A stretch of 64,000 nucleotides of DNA from Acorus gramineus (taxonomy: Eukaryota > Streptophyta > Magnoliopsida > Acorales > Acoraceae). The notes beneath the pieces were generated by a model. The model was not told where the DNA came from. It did not search any database and was given only the letters and a program-made list of their open reading frames with translations. The DNA is taken from NCBI GenBank assembly GCA_030737835.1, contig JAUJYN010000027.1, positions 620,001 through 684,000 of the forward strand, written 5' to 3'. The position numbers and the translations under genes are program-made. Positions 28,555-41,500 of this stretch are shown here, in pieces; the stretch's first letter is position 1, and every line of letters starts with the position of its first letter.

Positions 28555-31500
28555 TGTGGCTTCCTCTCTCTCTCTAAAATGATATGATTTCCGCTGAAAT
28601 CAAAACCCTAACCCTAGAAACCCTTTAGGATCGCTGGATCAAGAAAAAGTGAGGAAAGGAGAGAAAGAGAGCGAAAGAATTCGTGGCTGCCATTTGAAGC
28701 AAGAAGGAGGCCACACTCCGCCGCGGATCTACAGCATAGGAAGGACATACGGCAGAAGATCTGAAGGTTCCGATCGAGCGATCCATCGTCGTCTATCAGA
28801 TCCAATTTTCCTCTTAGGCAGAACTCTTATCTGAGTTCTGAAGGTAAACCCAAATTCCGCCTTGTAGGGTTTGCATGAAAAAGATTTAATAAAATTTTTT
28901 TGTTATCCGATGTATAACTCCATCGACGGATCTTGGCAGTTGGGATTAATTTTTCCCAACAAGTGTCTATATACATATGAGTGTTTGTATGTGTATTTAG
29001 GGGAGGGGTGGCTTTTATGTGATTTTATGCAAGCATGATAAGTGGTAGAATAGTAATAAAAGAACAAACATATGATAGAGATGATCACGGTGGGATAAAA
29101 GGAAGGGTAAATATATGATCATATAAAAAAGTCCTATAGTAAGGGAGGCAGAATTTTTCTTTTCGGCTCATGTATTTCATGCTTTTACTTGACTTTGTAT
29201 GTGGGAGTTTGTTTTATTAAGCGTGGTTTAGAATGAAAATTTTGTTTAGATTCAGAATTCTCACTTCCTGGATGCCTTTTGGCTTGGAGTAACCCCTTTT
29301 CTTTGTTGTTTTCAGCGGCCAAATCGTATTCGGGCCCTCTAGCATGGGATGAAGAGGTGGTACTCCGCTTTGGGGCAGGGGGAGTGGGATTTGTTGGATG
29401 GAGCGGGTTTCCGCTTCTTTTTCTTGATCGAGCCGTTCCACGTCTATTGCCTGTACCTTGAGGAGTTGGCGAAGCGATGGGACCCAGAGAGTTACACATT
29501 TATCCTCCCTACGGGTGTGGTGATGCCGACGCTTGGGGATTTTGAGTGGATCATGGGCTTCCCGACTTTGGGTGAGGCAGTGATAGTGGCCACTAGTCCT
29601 AACTACAAGGCGCTCTTCTGAGTGTTGATCGGTGAGTGGGAGTTCATGGAGCGTGAGAGGACTCTGAACCAGATCCCTCTCAGACAGCTGTAGAGGCAGT
29701 ATGGCCTCAGTTCTTTTATGCGGCGTCAGAAGGGTGAGGACATGGCTAGCTATGAGCGGAGGAGGTTGATGATTGAGGCTAGGGAGGCCGTTGCATGCCC
29801 ACAGAGGGCACGGAGGGAGTTGAGGGCGTTCTTCCTCTATTTCTTCGGTCGGGTTTTTTTCTCGACGGCCTCCGAGAAGGTTTCCTCCCATTTCTTGCTT
29901 CTGATGGAGAACTTGGAGACGATGGGCCACTTTGCTTGGGGCGCGTCCATGCTTTCTCACCTCTTCGTAGAGTTGTCAAAGAAGGTGAAGAGGGCCAGGG
30001 GCAAGAACCATGGCGGATTCACTGTATTTCTGTAAGTATTGGTCAATGAAAGATAGAAATGATATTTCTTTTGTGTTTATTTAAATCACCTGACTTGGAT
30101 TTGATGTTCCTTCTGCAGATCTTTGGGTATGAGCACTTCGCCATCGCTCACCCAACTCAGCTTGTTTTTTTATCACGCCCTCCCTTGGGACATGAGATGG
30201 GCACCTCTGGGGTCTTCGCGCTTGCGTCGCCTCGCGCAATTTCGAGAGGCTTTCCGGGCTTCGAGAGAAGAAGAGGTACATATTCTTTCTTTTCTGCTTT
30301 TATCAAATTTTCTCTAGACTAAGCTTTCTTCTTATTTCTTTGACATCTTGTTTCGTAGATGACGTGGAGGCCCTACATGGAAGAGGAAGACCTTGAGGAG
30401 CTATCGAGGGACATCTGGCTGATCTTCTTTAATGAGGTCGTCTATCACGCAATCAGCCAAATGGTTCGTAGCTCGGGTACTTCCAGTTGATGCCTGTCGA
30501 TCTGTCGAAGTGCCCTTCGATTCCGGTGGCCGTCATTCCTCGGGATACAAGCCTCCCGAGGAACTACACTGTGTACTTGAGGGGATTGGTTTAGAGGGGG
30601 ACTTTGGTTGAGTGCCGCCCTAACGTGACGTCGAACGAAGACTACTTGGCTTGGTATCGTCAGGAGTATGCGGGCATCCTTGGGACCATGGAGGAGGAGA
30701 TCCCAGACTCTTATGTGAGTATATTTTTTGTCCTTTCCTTTTCTTCTCCTTTTAAGTGGTTTTAATATATATATTTTTGTGTAGTTTGAAATGAATGAGC
30801 TAGAGAAGAAGTTAGAAACCACCAACCAACATCTCTAGAAGTGGACCGGTCAGGTGGAACGCTTGATGATCCAGAGGCATCGCTTGCAAGATCAGGTGCG
30901 GGTCCTCGAGGTTCAGGTGGAGGTGTTGGCAAGGGCGAGGGTCGACGACGCTTCTTCCTCCTCTGCTCCTCCTCCATCCATGGCTTCCGAGCGAGAGCAC
31001 GAGTTGGCGAGGGAGCTAGACGTGGCTCGGAGTGAGTTGATGGCCACGAGGATGGAGCTTGATCAAGCGAGGGGGATGGCCACCACGGTTGAGGAGGAGA
31101 TGGGCCGGCTGAAGTCCAAGATGGCGTCAAGAGAGGAGGATTTCACCATCCTGCGCTGTGAGCGAGACTCCCCCCAGGTGAGGGTGGTGGAGTTGGAGGC
31201 ATCGGCGGGTGTTCCCGGAGGTTTGATGGGAGATCTGATCCGCTCCCTTCAGGCGACCGGAGATACAGACCAAGATGTGCTTCAATCGAGCGAGGAGAGG
31301 CTCCAGACCACAGAGGTGAGGGCACGGGATCTCAAGGATAGGTTGAGGGCGCTTGAGGATCGATCGAGAGGAGTGGAGGCACGCTTTTGCCAGAGGTTGG
31401 AGAGGAGAGACAGAGACATCCAGTAGGTCCACCTCTGGGAGACCACCATGAGGGGGAAGTTGGTTAGCGTAGGGGCCATGACCAAGGCGGACCTCGATCT

Positions 31501-31675
31501 TCTTCCTCTCAAGCACGAGCGCTCCTTTTCAACCTCTGTTGCCATTGAGGCCACCTTCAGCAAGGCCTCTTACCCTTCGGCGACTCAGAGTCGTGGGAGG
31601 TATGCGAGGGCTGCGTCTTTAGTCCGAGAGACTCTTGCCGCTCCGGATGTTCCAGAGGTCCAGTCTTCTCATTAG

Positions 31676-33529
31676 CCACTGTCTCCTTCTCAGCCAAGTC
31701 AGGACGTTCCTCCTCCAACTTAGCCTCTCACGAATGATGACAATACTCTGAGGTAATCTTGTCTTGGTTTTGATAGAAGAATTGTATATATGCAAGGAAT
31801 TCATGCTTTCTTCTTTTCTCTTTGGCTCAGGTGATTATTTCTATGATGCAGCTCAGGGCATTTGGATTAAAGCTTCCTTGGTGGACCCATGTCTTTCTTT
31901 CGTTGGTTTTATTTGCAAGACTCCCTTAGTTTAATTTAGGATTGGTTTTCTGTTTATGAACAATTTATACCTCTCTTTTGGTATATGGATAGACATTGGT
32001 GGTTTTTAATTTGGTTTGAAAGGGGTGTTCATTGATTTTAATTTTGTTTGTGTATGTGGAATGGTTCCATATGGATTTGATGTCGTGGGTGGATGAATTG
32101 GTGTATGATTGCATGGGTTGGTATATGATTTTGGATTTGGTTGCTATTTGATTAATTTTTATACAGGTTTTTGGGATTGTGTATGCGTATGGAATGTGTG
32201 TGTATAGGTTTTGGAAGGAAATACTTTTGACAGGTTTTGAAGGGTTGAAGAGTTGATTGAATTTGGGACTGACGGAAACAAGTGAGGGGCAGCATATTCA
32301 AAATAGCCTCCCCCGGTCAGGCGGCTAGCCTGTTTTAGCCGCCCCTGAACGATGGACTTAACCTGGAATAGGGGTTAGGCCGGCATGTTGAGAGTAGATG
32401 CCCGGTACCCGGTGGTTTGTTTACAGTAGCCGCCCCTTGCCTGGGGGAATCTCTTGATTCTGCTACCTATCTGCAGCAGCTAAACGTTTTGTGAGTGCTT
32501 GGTCAACCTTTAAAACCTGTAAAAACATTCTTTCCATGAACCAAGTGTTAAATCTGTTCGGATTGTGCCTCTGCACTGACTTTTGAACCCCTCTTGCTCG
32601 AATTGTCAATGGCTACAACCCATCTAACGTGATTGAAAGTAAAGCGAGGAAGAAGGTGCGGGAGGCCGTGTCTGGCATATAAAGGAGGGAGTCTAGGTGA
32701 CTCTAAGTGTGAGGGTACGTAAGAGTGGGGTAATTTTTGCCCTCAAGTATGTAGGGAAGGGTATAAAATGAGAGTAATAGGGGTGATTTTCCTTTGGTAT
32801 GGGGAGCTAGTTGTGATATCTTAAGAAAATTGAATCCCTAAGTATTTGGAAAAGAAAAATACAAGCTTATCCATAAGTGTGAGTGACATAAGGGAGCATT
32901 TTAATTCTTCAATTGATTTTTCATGTGGAAGGGCAATGTTGTCAATTTTCTAAAGTAAAAGACACCATCAAGTCCGTGAAGAGGGGCCCTCGTTGTCGCC
33001 TATGTCTAAACCAGGATTGTATTTGAAAGGTATTGGCTCTTAGGTGTGAATTTCTCAAGTTCATGGTTCTCAAATGCTTGATCATTTTATTCTAAACATA
33101 ATGGGAAATCCATGAATGTACCGGGAATCAAGTCAAATAAGCTTCCTTTAGAGAAGCAAGTTTTTAAATGAACTCATGTGAGTGTGTGTTTGTAAACATA
33201 GGGAAAGATCTACCTTTGGCTGAAATTTAGCCTTTCCAAGTAGACATAGTTCAATTTTATCCCATTGCTGGAAAAAATAAAAGAGGGGGTGAAGGGGGTA
33301 AGAGTAATATATCTTCCTAGGGGCAATTTTTTAGAATTGTCCCAGTCTGACATATGTCCTACTTTCTTGGTCCCTCTGGCTTTCTTCTTTTTACCACTTC
33401 TTTATTTGGGTGGAGAGTACAGCCCACCGGGCGTGTACTTGTGTTTTGGGTGGAGAGTACAATCCGTTTGTTTGGATGTGTACTAGTACAGCCTTTTGTT
33501 TAGCATATACTTTGTTGGCGACTGCCCCA
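31676..33529. other. Non-coding region downstream of PMD copy 1
   Basis: No gene is recognisable. Two GGCGGCTA-type hairpins lie at 32285-32314 and 32319-32346, with a half-site near 32424-32435. A small direct repeat of TTTGGGTGGAGAGTACA is near 33402 and 33444. The hairpins suggest this belongs to the same retroelement family as the sequence upstream of the PMD copies, but no pol is present next to this copy. Confidence 0.5.
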
Positions 33530-34103
33530 CGTGCGCGCACGTTCACGCGCGCCCGCGCGCACTCGCGCGCACTCCCGCGGGCACCCGCGTCAACTCCGCG
33601 CGCACCCGCGCACTCCCGCGCACGAGCCCGCGCGCGTCTGCACGACCGCCAGCGCCTGCCAGCGCCCCCCTGCGCGCGCCCAGCCTACCTTTACCCCTCT
33701 TTAACCCTCCCCAACCCCTCACACACACTCTAACCCAAATGCATAGCATCCATGAACACCCTAACCATCCCAACAACCCTAAAAATCAAAAAGAAGGGGA
33801 AGAAGACTTACCAAAAGAGGGAAACGGGAAAGGGGAGATGCGGGACTCTCGACGCGCCCACGACCACCTCAACCACCACCACCACTACCTCCTCAGCCTC
33901 CTTCTTGGCTGAAAATCAGGGGGCGGTAGAACAAGATATGAGAGGGTGCTTGAGAGAGAGGAGATCACAACAACAACAAAACCTAGACAAGCTCCTCTTG
34001 CACTTGCACCATCTCCTTCTCCATCTCATTGAGGATATATAACAAACACATGGGGGCTTGAGCGAGAGGAAGAGAGGGCTTGAAATGGTTGACGTGGGGA
34101 TGG

Positions 34104-34147
<44 letters not shown>

Positions 34148-34645
34148 TTTGTTTGGGGCAAATAAATATCTAAAGAGGGGTGGAAATGACCTATTCATCC
34201 CTTGACTAGAATTTCTGCACATGCTTCACTGGAACAGCCATAACTTCCTCAATATAGCTCCAAATTGCACAATTCAAAATCCATTGGAAAGCTAAGAAGA
34301 TTATCTACAACTTTCATGTTTATGCCAAGATCAAATAATCCCTCCAGCTATTCCGAAATGTGAGCTAAACATTGAATAGGGCTGCTGCCAGAATTTCCAT
34401 CCCCGGGGTATACTTGGAAAAATACCCATAACTTTTACTACAGGAATCCAGTTGATCTAATTCCACTTTTGTACGAAAGCTAACTCAAAACTGGACATCT
34501 CATAATAAATCATATTTAAACCTCTTCATCTTGGATTTTAACAAAATCAAATCCAAATACCAAATTGGAAATACATAACTTCGAGGAAAAAATTATGTAG
34601 CCAAATTTTCAATCAGAGTGCTCCAAATGACACAGGCACAACATT
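33530..34645 (-). repeat. Truncated LTR of decayed element B' (left copy)
   Basis: Similarity to reverse B LTRs begins in the GC-rich island near 33530 and ends CAGGCACAACA at 34645, next to a reversed polypurine tract. The leading part of the LTR is missing at the left, so no TSD can be read. Confidence 0.7.
34106..34144. repeat. (GA)n microsatellite
   Basis: An uninterrupted AG/GA dinucleotide run inside the B' LTR. Shorter GA runs occur at 53024-53047, and CT runs at 13615-13632. Confidence 0.9.
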
Positions 34646-37326
34646 CTTCCCCCCTTAGGAAATTTAGTCCTCAAAATTTAAGGAAACCCAAAGGGAAGAC
34701 CGAATATAGCAAGTATCTCGCATAGACCTTTTGCTCCCAAGTGGTCTTTGCACCGGACTGGCGCTACCAACACACTATAATCAAAGGAACGGTCTTAGCG
34801 TGGAGCCTCTTCCAATGATTGTCCTTGACCTCGATCCACTGCTCCACGAACGACAAATCCAGCTCGAGAATGAGACAGTCGAACTGAATGACTGAGCAGG
34901 ATCGTGGACATAACGCCTCGGCCATGAGACAAGGACGACGTCGTGGGCATGAGCCAGTTGTGGGAGAAAGGCTACATGATAAGCCACCTCCCCAATCCAC
35001 TCAATGACGAGAAATGGTCCCATTAAAGAGCAAACTCAGCTTGCCCCGAACGTCGAAACAGAGGGTGCCCTTAAACTGGGACACCTTCACGAAAACATGG
35101 TTGCCAAACCCAAAGTTATGCTCCTGGCGACGATGACCTGCGTAGCCCTTCTGTCGGTTCTGGGAGGTGCAGATGCACACACGAACCAACCTGGCCACCG
35201 CAAGGTCAAACAACTGACTTATGGCCCCTCCAACTGGCGCTCGTCAACCGTCCCAACACAAGGGTGGTATAAAACTGCGCCTGTAGAGTGCCTTTCACAG
35301 ATCCATCTGGGTGCTCGAATGGCAGTCGTCTTGCAGGCATACCCCAACAAATGGGTGGTGCCTCACCCAACTGCCCTCATCATCGATTACGCAGGCACTT
35401 AGCATGTCCTCCAAGGTCTGAATCGTCCTCTTTGCCCGACTGTCCATCAGCGACTAAACGCTATACTTAAATGGAGGCTCGTGCCAAAGCTTGCCAAGGC
35501 TGCGCCACAACCTCAAAGTAACCCTCGCGTCTCAACCGAAAATAGCGCCGATTGGAGTGCCATGAAGACGAACAATCGCAAAGGTGAAAACCCACGTCAA
35601 GGCGTCCAGAGACTCAATCAGTCGGATCAGGGAAGGAAACGCGGACTTAGTTAGTCGGTCAATGATCACCTAGACGGCGTCGTGACCCTAACATGACATT
35701 AGCAAGTCCGCAACAATTCCTGATAACCCACTCCCACGTCCACTGAGAAATCTCCATGGACTAACGCTTTCCAACGCGATGATGATTCTCGAACTTTGCC
35801 TGAGAGCATGCCAACCCGGGGAAACAAGGTCACCCATATCGCCTTTTCATCGCACCACAGCAATCTCAATGAAGACTACCCCAAAGTAGTCCACGAAAGT
35901 CTAATAAACTTTTGAGATTCACGAAGGCATCCGGCGCATTCGTCAATCGCGACGGCAGTACTTAAAACTCGTAGTGCCTGAACGGTCACGAAAGGCCATC
36001 TACAGGATGTCCAACTCCCGGATCTCTGACTTGTGGTACCCTTGTGCGAAGATCGATCTAAGAGAAGACACTGGCTCCCAGAGCCGGTCAAACAGATCAT
36101 TGATTCACGGCAAGGGTAATTGATCTCCTACCTCCACGGGGAGATCAAAACAACACCATGAACAATTAAGTCCCGATTCTACTCCTCGAGCATGGTCGAC
36201 GCTCATGATGACACTTACACACTTGGTAAGCCGCTCAACAGCACTTAATCCACAAGACGCGCAATAAGGGGTTGTCGAACCTCGGCAATGCCTATGCGAC
36301 GTCATCTATCTGATAGGGCGGTTGAGTCCCATCACGAACGCTAGCATCGCGTCTCCTTATTTGCGACCAATGTGGGGCAAAACGCAACAGTATCCACAAC
36401 TGTGCTTCACATGCCGCCAGAGATAGGTCACTCAACTATAACCATTGGAACTCCAGCATCCTGCACTCCATGGGCAGATTCATCACGGGGAGTCCACGCT
36501 CTCGACATCATCCAGTAGCACTCTCCCGGTGTGGCCTCTACCTGGTAGCTTCCCAAGCCTACTATCTCTGCCATATGGGCGCACCAACAAGCATAGTATC
36601 TGGGAACACCTCGCAGGGCTTTGGCCTCAATCGGGCAGCTACAACGCACAATGATATATCGAAGCGACTCCAGATGCCACTATGGAACCCAGTCCACAAG
36701 CAATCGCCCACCAAGCTGCAATAGGATGCACCCAATCCCGATCGTACGCATCACCACTCGCTACAGCACCTTCCAAGTGAGAGAAAAAATCCATCATCAA
36801 TTTGATGCTTCAAAGGTATTCCTTGACTGGGAAAAGAAACCTTGGCAGGGCACCATGAGGTCCCGATATAGGATATCCCGACAACCAAACAAGGAACACG
36901 GAGTACCCTAGCCCGGGTCGCAACGCTGATTCTGCAAGGCCCCTTATCCTGAGTAGGAAGACTAGAAGAAGACATCATCCCTTAATGAGCAATACGCCAC
37001 ATCCTCAACACTTTACACTGGCGCCGCACGCGAACTCCATGGTTACCAGTGATACCGATGCACGGGGAAGAAGCTCCATTATCGAGACGCAATCTATACC
37101 TTAGAAATTGCAACCAATTCATCACTATCACACTACTGGGCTGGAATCTCCTACCCAAACCTTAATCCCACAGCAAACGATACAACAACTGACCCTAATC
37201 AGCCGACCCAATCGACATCTTAAGGGTTGGTCCAGGGGGTCACGTCCACGTCAACGGATGCGAGGAGGCATGTCAGCAACCTAAGATAACTTCTAAAACA
37301 AGAGTACTCGGATGACAATCCTATGA
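34646..37326 (-). pseudogene. Decayed gag-pol of element B'
   Basis: The reversed polypurine tract at 34646 is followed by weak but ordered similarity to the A2 polyprotein: chromodomain/integrase C-terminus (34764-35030, with a YVHDPAQ motif), other integrase fragments (35000-35700) and an RT fragment (35876-36110). Near 37270 is the reverse of the gag start region. Internal deletions have shortened it to 2.7 kb. A piece near 36500-36660 resembles LTR rather than coding sequence, and 36830-36990 carries the block shared with A3. The element is older than A1 and A2, judged by its many stops and indels. Confidence 0.75.
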
Positions 37327-37835
37327 CTCATCATTTATTTGTTTGGGGCAAATAAATATCTAAAGAGGGATGGAAATGACCTATTCATCCCTTGACCAGA
37401 AATTCTGCACATGCTTCACTGGAACAGCCATAACTTTCTCAATATAGCTCCGAATTGCACAATTCAAAATCCGTTGGAAAGCTGAGAAGATTATCTACAA
37501 CTTTCATGTTTATGCCAAGATCAAATAATCCCTCCAGCTATTCCGAAATTAGAGCTAAACATTGAATAGGGCTGCTGCCAGAATTTCCATCCCCGGGGTA
37601 TACTTGGAAAAATACCCATAACTTTTACTACAGGAATCCAGTTGATCTAATTCCACTTTTGTACGAAAGCTAACTCAAAACTGGACATCTTGTAAAAAAT
37701 GATATTTAAACCTCTTCATCTTGGATTTTAACAAAATCAAATTCAAATACCAAATTGGAAATACATAACTTCGAGGAAAAAATTATGTAGCCAAATTTTC
37801 AATCAGAGTGCTCCAAATGACACAGGCACAACACT
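37327..37835 (-). repeat. Remnant of the second LTR of B'
   Basis: About 509 bp align with 34140-34645 and end at the same CAGGCACAACA terminus (37835). The rest of the LTR is missing, and the sequence passes directly into the interior of the A2 LTR. Confidence 0.75.
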
Positions 37836-38542
37836 CTGTCAGGACAGCTTTCCAACGCCGGGGAGTCCCTACTCGGATCTAACGAAGGGGAGAAAACAGC
37901 CTACCCACACGGATACGATCCTCTTGGATCCGTCGACAACGATTCCTAACATTCCTAATGTCATGAATCCTCAAGAATTCCTCCAGGGCGCATAACTAAG
38001 ATGCGGGGAAACATATATTATAACAACAAGGTTATAATATTCTCTAAGGCATGCTTATAACAATATGATCTCATTTTGATTTAAATAAATTAAACTAAAA
38101 GGGAAACATGCATCGATCGGGGCTTTTCAAGCATGGGACATGGTGTCTAGGCATGTATAGGCCTCTATACATGATATATGGATGTATATCCCTAGCCTAC
38201 AATGTCTAATGTGGCATGTTTACATCATATTATAACATGCATTCCAATTCTTCTTGACTTGGTCAAGTCCCCCCTTTGACATTCCAAATCGGTCAAAAAC
38301 CCGGATACGATTCAGAACTGTCAAATTCTAAAACGTTACCGGATTTCGATGAAATTTTCTTGAGTGGCTCGAAATGGCACCAGGACTCATAATGTGCAGT
38401 TAGATTTTCAATCGGAGTTCTCGAGCTCATGCAGATAGCTAAAAGTCCAAAATTTTAGCGGTTCCGATCGAAAAAAAAAATTGTAAAACTGCAAGAAATG
38501 TCCCAAAGGTGACCAAAAAGCTAAAAAGTGACATATATAACA
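37836..38542 (-). repeat. Partial 3' LTR of A2
   Basis: Only about 707 bp remain. The U3 terminus at 38542 is intact, but near 38240-38255 the sequence jumps across the roughly 1.1-kb section (GC island, splice-like sites, GT repeat) present in the right LTR. It stops at 37836 within the G-rich side of the LTR. Confidence 0.85.
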
Positions 38543-38556
38543 TTCTTCCCCCCTTA
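38543..38556 (-). other. Polypurine tract of A2
   Basis: TTCTTCCCCCCTTA on the + strand is the reverse of the A1 tract and abuts the LTR edge at 38542. Confidence 0.85.
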
Positions 38557-38590
38557 GGAAATTTTGTCCACAAAATAAATACAAAAACAT

Positions 38591-41500
38591 CTAGGAAGGG
38601 AAAAGATGCGGATATGCGCCACGCATGGCGTCCTCTCGCTCCCAAGTGGCCTCGGCACCAAGAAGGTGCTGCCATCGCACCTTAACCAGCTGGACGGTCT
38701 TGGTGCGGAGCCTCTTCTCGCGTCGGTCCAGGATCTCGATCGGCTGCTCCACGAATGACAAGTCCGGCTCGAACGGAATAACGTGAGCAGGATCGTGGAC
38801 GTAACGCCTCAGCTGCGAGACATGGAAGACGTCATGGGCTTGAGCCAACTGTGGGGGCAGGGCTATGCGATAGGCCACCTCTCCAATCCGCTCAAGGATG
38901 AGAAACGGCCCAATGAAACGCGGACTCAGCTTGCCCCGCACACCGAAACGGAAGATGCCCTTCATCGGGGACACCTTCAGGAAAACATGGTCACCAACCT
39001 CGAAGGCAAGCTCACGGCGACGACGATCGGCGTAGCTCTTCTGACGGCTCTGAGCGACTCGGATACGCTCACGAATCGTCTTGACCATCTCTGAGGTCTG
39101 GTGGATGATCTCTGGTCCCTCCAACTGGCGCTCTCCGACCTCGTCCCAACACAAGGGGGACCTGCAGCTGCGGCCATAGAGCGCTTCATATGGTGCCATC
39201 CGAATACTCGAGTGGTAGCTGTTGTTGTAGGCAACTCCACCAACGGAGATGCCTCTCCCAACTGCCCCCAAAGTCGAGAACGCAAGCTCGCAGCATGTCC
39301 TCCAGGGTCTGAATCGTCCTCTCCGACTGGCCGTCCGTCTGCGGATGAAACGCTGTACTGAAGTGGAGGTTCGTACCAAGGGCGTGCTGAAGGCTACGCC
39401 AGAACCTCGAAGTAAATCTCGCGTCTCTATCAGAAATGATGCTGACGGGAGTGCCATGGAGACGAACAATCTCGGAGACAAACAACTGCGCCAGGGTGTC
39501 CAGAGAATCGGTGAGTCGAATGGGGAGGAAATGAGCGGACTTAGTCAGTCGGTCGACGATTACCCAGATGGCATCGCGACCCGAACGTGACCTCGGCAAA
39601 CCCGAAACGAAGTCCATGGTGATCTGCTCCCACTTCCACTGAGGAATCTCAATGGACTGCAGCTTCCCCGCAGGACGCTGATGTTCCGACTTCACCTGCT
39701 GGCATACCAAGCAACGGGCAACGAAACGGCCAATATCCGCCTTCATCCCGCGCCACCAGTAGCCACGACGAAGGCCCCTGTACATCTTCGTGCCACCAGG
39801 ATGCACTGTGTACCTCGAACGATGGGCCTCGTCCAAGATCTTCTGCTTCAACTCTGCGTCGTCAGGAATGCATACTCGACCTCTGAACCGCAGGATTCCG
39901 TCCTCGCGAATCTGGTAGTCCGGACGCTCGCCCCGGGCGACGCCTTCAGAGAGGACTAGAAAGTGAGGATCCTGCCCCTGAGCCGTGCGGATCTCGTCGA
40001 GAAGAACGGGCTGCACCACTAGCCTGGCCAAAAAGCCACCCGCAGGTGTCTCTCGAACGCTGATCCAGCAAGCGGCCTCCTCCAGAAGCCTCCAACAACG
40101 TACAGCCAAGTGGGCGGCCATGCCCAAGGGCTGCCTGCTGAGAGCATCGGCCACGACATTCGCCTTACCCGGATGGTAAGCGATGTCACAATCATAGTCC
40201 TTCAGGAACTCGACCCAACGTCTCTGACGCATGTTGAGCTCCGGCTGGGACTGCAAGTAAGTCAAGCTCTTGTGATCAGTGAAGAGCTCGAACTCCTCGC
40301 CATAGAGGTAGTGCCTCCACATCTTCAGCGCAAAGATGATCGCTGCTAACTCTAAATCGTGGGTGGGGTAATTCTGCTCATGGGGCTTCAACTGACGCGA
40401 CGCGTAAGCCACAACCTTACCGTACTGCATCAGGACGCAACCCACACCCAGCCGCGATGCATCGGAGTAGACTGCGAATCCACCACTCCAGACGGAATGG
40501 TAAGAACTGGCGCTGAGGTGAGCCTTCGCTTCAACTCCAGGAAGCTCTCCTCGCAAGATGGGGACCACTCGAACCGGACATCCTTCCGAGTGAGGCGGGT
40601 CAGAGGAACAGCTATCTTCGAGAAACCCTCGACAAACCTCCGATAATAACCCGCCAAACCCAGGAAGCTCCGAATCTCGGTGGGGTTCGACGGTCGACGC
40701 CAATTCGACACGGCGAGCGTCTTGTCCGGGTCCACAGATATACCCTCGCCGGAAATCACGTGGCCTAGAAAGGCCATACGCTCCAACCAAAACTCGCACT
40801 TACTGAACTTGGCGAACAACTGATATCGGCCAAAGTCTCCAAGACAGTGCGGAGATGGTCAGCGTGCTCCTCAAGACTCCTCGAGTACACCAGAATATCA
40901 TCGATGAAGACTACTACGAAGGAGTCGAGGAAGGGCCAAAACACCCGGTTCATCAGATCCATGAAGGCTGCCGGCGCATTCGTCAACCCAAACGGCAGTA
41001 CTCGGAACTCGTAGTGCCCATAACGGGTACGAAAGGCCGTCTTCAGAATATCTGACTCCCTGATCTTCAGCTGATAGTAGCCCGAACGGAGATCGATCTT
41101 AGAAAAGACACGCGCTCCCTGGAGCTGGTCAAACAGATCGTCAATCCGTGGCAAGGGGTACTTGTTCTTCACGGTCCGCTTGTTCAGCTGCCTGTAATCA
41201 ATACAAAGACGCAGCGAACCGTCCTTCTTCCGAACGAACAAAACAGGGGCTCCCCACGGAGAAACACTCGGACGTGCGAAGCCCTTCTCGAGCAACTCCT
41301 CCAACTGCTCCTTGAGCACCTTCAGCTCTGCTGGGGCCATCCGGTACGGAGCTCTCGAAATCGGCTCGGTCCCCGGAATTAGATTAATCTCAAACTCGAT
41401 AGCGATCTGGCGGTAATCCCGGAAGATCATCGGGGAAAACCTCCGGATATTCCACCACGATCGGAGTCTGACTGATATCTGCCCGCAGTGGTGCATCCTC

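Larger units (their letters stand above)
3739..28961 (+). mobile_element. Solo LTR (Copia-like?), split by nested elements
   Basis: The left end TGTTAGAG starts at 3739 and the right end CCCAACA stops at 28961. Both are flanked by the same 5-bp duplication AGTGT (3734-3738 and 28962-28966), so this was one insertion. Its own sequence is 3739-4055 plus 27892-28961, about 1.39 kb; the rest is solo LTR B1 and its contents. No internal domain remains, so it is a solo LTR left by LTR-LTR recombination. Orientation is + because CCAAT and TATAAATA precede a CT-rich leader near its right end. Length and TG...CA ends suit a Copia LTR, but no coding region is left to decide the superfamily. It sits in intron 1 of PMD copy 1. 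Confidence 0.8.
2573..31675 (+). pseudogene. Plant mobile domain (aminotransferase-like) gene, copy 1, broken
   Basis: Five exons can be traced by comparison with copy 2: about 2573-3277, 29316-30031, 30119-30275, 30359-30714 and 30785-31426 (coding similarity may run on to 31675). Exon 1 encodes an acidic, Ser/Glu-rich region with a basic TRKRRRGDR stretch that could be a nuclear signal. Exon 2 carries the PMD core, including ERW-type and LPTG-containing motifs (KRWDPESYTFILPTG, then PTLGDFEWIMGFP). Exon 5 is a long charged region that looks coiled-coil. PMD proteins of the MAIN/MAIL family act in the nucleus in gene and transposon silencing, and related PMDs travel inside transposons. Lesions: a frameshift between the first ATG and the main exon-1 frame (usable from 2618), stops in exon 2 near 29340, 29619 and 29691, a T-run frameshift in exon 3, stops in exons 4-5. 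The first intron (3278-29315) contains the whole nested insertion stack. Not functional as it stands. Confidence 0.75.

Noticed and set aside
28560..28860. First exon of a host gene (CT-rich leader, AAACCCTAA motifs, donor-like GTAAAC)
   Set aside because: It lies within the 3739-28961 LTR, downstream of that LTR's TATA box, so it is better read as LTR R/U5. No long coding frame follows.
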